The notes beneath the pieces are model-generated. The model did not search any database, had not been told where the DNA came from, and worked only from the letters and a program-made list of their open reading frames with translations. A program made the position numbers and the translations under genes. From assembly GCF_023558375.1 (NCBI RefSeq), contig NZ_CP083762.1, forward strand, positions 1-64,000: a stretch of 64,000 nucleotides of DNA, given 5' to 3'. This document shows positions 61,989-64,000 of this stretch, piece after piece. The stretch's first letter is position 1; each line of letters opens with the position of its first letter. The stretch comes from Chroococcidiopsis sp. CCMEE 29 (GTDB lineage Bacteria; Cyanobacteriota; Cyanobacteriia; Cyanobacteriales; Chroococcidiopsidaceae).

Positions 61989-62378
61989 ATGATCAAGTAC
62001 GTGTATTGCATTCGTAAACGGGCAGACCTCACCGACGAAGAATTTCACACCTATTGGAAAGAAAACCATGCGACATTTATTTGTGGGCTGGCGAAAGCGC
62101 TGAAGGCGAAGAAGTATATTCAGAGCCACAAGATGGATACCCCGCTCAATGATGAATTTGTGAAATCTCGCGGATTTGATTCACCTGCCTATGATGGCGT
62201 GACTGAATTATGGTGGGACAACCTGGATGACTTCCTCGCCAGTTTCAGTACACCCGAAGGCGTTGAAGCGACAAAACAATACATTGCCGATGAATCTAAT
62301 TTTGTTGACTTCTCTCAATCTCGTGCCTTTCTCACTGAAGAACACGTCGTTTTTGATTTCACATCTGAGCAAGCCTAA
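61989..62378 (+). CDS. EthD-domain protein
   Basis: 129 residues. Dimeric alpha/beta-barrel of the EthD family: IKYVYCIRKRADLTDEEFHTYWKENHATF with the Y-W-x-x-H/NH segment, and a mid-domain YDGVTELWWDNLDDFLASFSTPEG. Ribosome-binding site aaggagaa. EthD-type proteins act as oxygenase helpers or small enzymes on ether/aromatic substrates; no catalytic assignment here. 27 bases after the oxidoreductase. Confidence 0.87.
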   Translation: MIKYVYCIRKRADLTDEEFHTYWKENHATFICGLAKALKAKKYIQSHKMDTPLNDEFVKSRGFDSPAYDGVTELWWDNLDDFLASFSTPEGVEATKQYIADESNFVDFSQSRAFLTEEHVVFDFTSEQA

Positions 62379-62411
62379 CTTGCTATCATTTGTAAACTCA
62401 CGGAGAGCAAA

Positions 62412-62705
62412 ATGCAGTTTCTAGTATTAGCGCGAGTTGCTGAAGGCGTTGCAATGGAACAAGTTTTACCTCACGTCAAAGCTGAGGCAGAAGCAGTTTG
62501 GCAAAAATATTTGGCTGAGATTGTGCGATCAATCTACTACATTGCGGATATGAGCGGTGCGGTTCTTATGTGTGAGGCTCCAAATCTAGAAGCCATGCAA
62601 GCGATCGCGGCACAATTTCCAATGGCAAAAGCAGGAGTTTTGAAATTTGAGATTTTGCCGTTAAAACCATACATTGGACTGGAATCATTATTCGCCAAAT
62701 CCTAG
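62412..62705 (+). CDS. muconolactone-isomerase-like small protein
   Basis: 97 residues: MQFLVLARVAEGVAMEQVLP, a helix with EAEAVWQKYLAEIVRSIYYI, and GAVLMCEAPNLEAMQAIAAQFPMAKAGVLKFEILPLKPY, typical of dimeric ferredoxin-like (ABM/MIase) folds. Ribosome-binding site acggaga. Function not established; third gene of the operon. Confidence 0.7.
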   Translation: MQFLVLARVAEGVAMEQVLPHVKAEAEAVWQKYLAEIVRSIYYIADMSGAVLMCEAPNLEAMQAIAAQFPMAKAGVLKFEILPLKPYIGLESLFAKS

Positions 62706-62723
62706 CTAAGTGAGGAAGAAAAA

Positions 62724-63118
62724 ATGACGCTGCGTGATCGTGTTCAAGAACTTCTCGATTTTCAGAAAACCAATCCTTCTGTCGAACAGATCTACGAGCG
62801 GTTCTATGATGAAAATGTGGTTGTTCAAGAAAACCTGCAAACACCAAGGGTAGGACGAGCATCAGTATCGATCAACAACAGCGAATGAATGCGAATATCA
62901 AAGAGGTGCATGATTTCAAAATCGGTGCCGTGTTGGTGGATGGAGATCGTTCTGTGATTGAGATGCACTTGGAAGTGACAACCGTTGATGGATATCGCAT
63001 TCGGCTTGAGGAAGTAGGGATGCAAACTTGAAAAGACGGACGAATTATTCACGAGCGATATTTTTACGACCCAAGTAGCATAAAGGGTAACGCTAAAGAG
63101 ATTAATGAAGCGCATTAA
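62724..63118 (+). pseudogene. NTF2-like (SnoaL) protein, broken
   Basis: MTLRDRVQELLDFQKTNPSV and EQIYERFYDENVVVQENLQT, then a frameshift near 62850 and SISIDQQQRMNANIKEVHDF, VLVDGDRSVIEMHLEVTTVD, then TGA at 63028-63030 in place of Trp before KDGRIIHERYFYDP; end TAA 63116-63118. A nuclear-transport-factor-2 (SnoaL-like) fold of about 130 residues. Two lesions make it non-functional. It ends 46 bases before the attC-like site 2. Confidence 0.75.
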
Positions 63119-63163
63119 CTTAAAGTCAATCTCTGAATGTTAGTCGGTCGTGCGTGATCGGCG

Positions 63164-63250
63164 GTCGAACAATTCGGTTGCAGCGGACGGGCGAAAAATC
63201 TCGCGCTGCGTTTCAGTCTTATTTGCCGCCGCTGAACCGCAACGTTAAAC
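63164..63250. repeat. attC-like integron recombination site 2
   Basis: GTCGAAC at 63164-63170 and GTTAAAC at 63244-63250 (fits GTTRRRY) are the R'' and R' boxes. The inner arms are CGGTTgCAGCGG (left) and the complement of CCGCTGAACCG (right), matching except for one extra G on the left arm. 87 bp in all. Its first 20 bases closely resemble site 1 (56424); the centre does not. Confidence 0.65.
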
Positions 63251-63449
63251 GCGATTACTTCTAAGCATAAATACTAATGTAATTATTTTTAGTTATTCAT
63301 GTTGATTCAATATCAATCCCAAGGATATGCTCAACAAATAGGCTTTCTTCAACACTGCAAACACTGCCATATTTCTATGATATTTCTATTTGGCTTGAGC
63401 ACTACCCGCTCACCAACTAGTTTTGACCACACCCAGCACAAGCAAAGCT

Positions 63450-64000
63450 ATGGCTTGGCATAAACGCTATATCAACTCTATTTCCGATGGTGGTCTACGC
63501 TTGACGATCGAATTCAAGCGCCGCGACTTACTTTGGGTTTCACCCACTCCTGTCACAAACAGTAGCAGTTAGTCCCAATGTTCTGGATCTAGTCAAACGC
63601 GGAACCGCTGAAGTCTCAGAAAATGTGCAGGTGAGTGCTTCAGACGGTACTCAGCAACCGATGACAATCAAGTTAGAAAAGCTGGTGTGGCGGTTGCGCT
63701 CGCCCGATGAATTCTTTCCTCAGCGCCAGGAAGAGGAAGCTGAAGAACACCCTTTACATAAAAGCTATTGCACCGGGGGAACCGTCCTGGGAGAAGAGGG
63801 GACATTTATTGCGATCAAGAAACGTTCAACTGTCAGCATCAATGCTCTGGTATACCGTTTGGCAGTTGGGATGACTGGCTCACAGACAGCAGCATCTCAA
63901 TATATTGGTGAACTGGCAGCAACTGCTTGGGAACGAGATCTCGAACGTGCGGTTAAACTTTACAACCTGATCTGCCAAGCTGAGGCGGGCTACATCCTTG
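63450..64000 (+). pseudogene. unknown protein, frameshift near start, runs off window
   Basis: ATG 63450 reads MAWHKRYINSISDGGLRLTI then EFKRRDLLW; about 63535 the frame must change by one base (in TTTGGG) to continue FHPLLSQTVAVSPNVLDLVK ... TGGTVLGEEGTFIAIKKRST, TGSQTAASQYIGELAATAW, ERDLERAVKLYNLICQAEAG and on to the edge. The longer frame has no start of its own. No family recognised. Confidence 0.55.

Overview
The window looks like accessory DNA (a plasmid or a genomic island) of a cyanobacterium. The HIP1 octamer GCGATCGC and its core are scattered throughout, and the gene families (ISKra4, IS701, IS1 and IS630 transposases, RES/Xre, DUF433/DUF5615, DUF3703, LAL-type LuxR) suit that phylum. 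I see no rRNA, tRNA, CRISPR array or replication gene, so I cannot say whether it is plasmid or chromosome.

Layout. 1-2844: an XPB-type helicase with its partner protein. 2941-6751: IS relics, a tyrosine recombinase and a RES/Xre toxin-antitoxin operon with two unknown genes. 6855-19817: metal-stress genes, with two MerR regulators, a thioredoxin-like protein, two methyltransferases (one split), an ArsR/CDF efflux cassette carried inside an IS701-type transposon, a LAL regulator and a DUF3703 protein. 19904-37423: a large copper regulon on the minus strand. It holds an outer-membrane barrel, a His/Met-rich periplasmic protein, two flavodoxins (one dead), an SDR, a Csp-type copper-storage protein, CopB, two CopZ-like chaperones, a MerR regulator, a tandem cupredoxin, a 26-residue membrane peptide, CopA (split by an IS), a broken old-yellow-enzyme gene, an MFS exporter and a YtkA-like protein (split by an IS). 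Five promoters share one MerR-type architecture (about TTGACT, 20 bp, a dyad CTCCAGTnnACTGGAG), and a sixth at 9575-10724 has been cut in two by an IS630 copy.

37456-52500 is an IS graveyard: IS1, ISKra4, IS630 and IS4 elements, several nested, around an AraC regulator, an alkaline phosphatase and a GNAT gene that reassembles after removing two elements. 52863-56000 holds a cyclase, a small tyrosine recombinase and a DUF433/DUF5615 toxin-antitoxin pair. 56424-63250 is bounded by two palindromes that look like integron attC sites and contains AraC-controlled small-molecule genes (cupin, DUF4386, oxidoreductase, EthD, isomerase-like, broken NTF2-like). The last 550 bases carry a gene that runs off the edge.

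Overall the segment is a metal-resistance island under heavy recent transposition. Same-family copies (IS630 x3, ISKra4 x2, IS1-type x2) encode identical proteins, many target duplications are intact, and several disrupted genes rejoin perfectly in frame when the element is removed.
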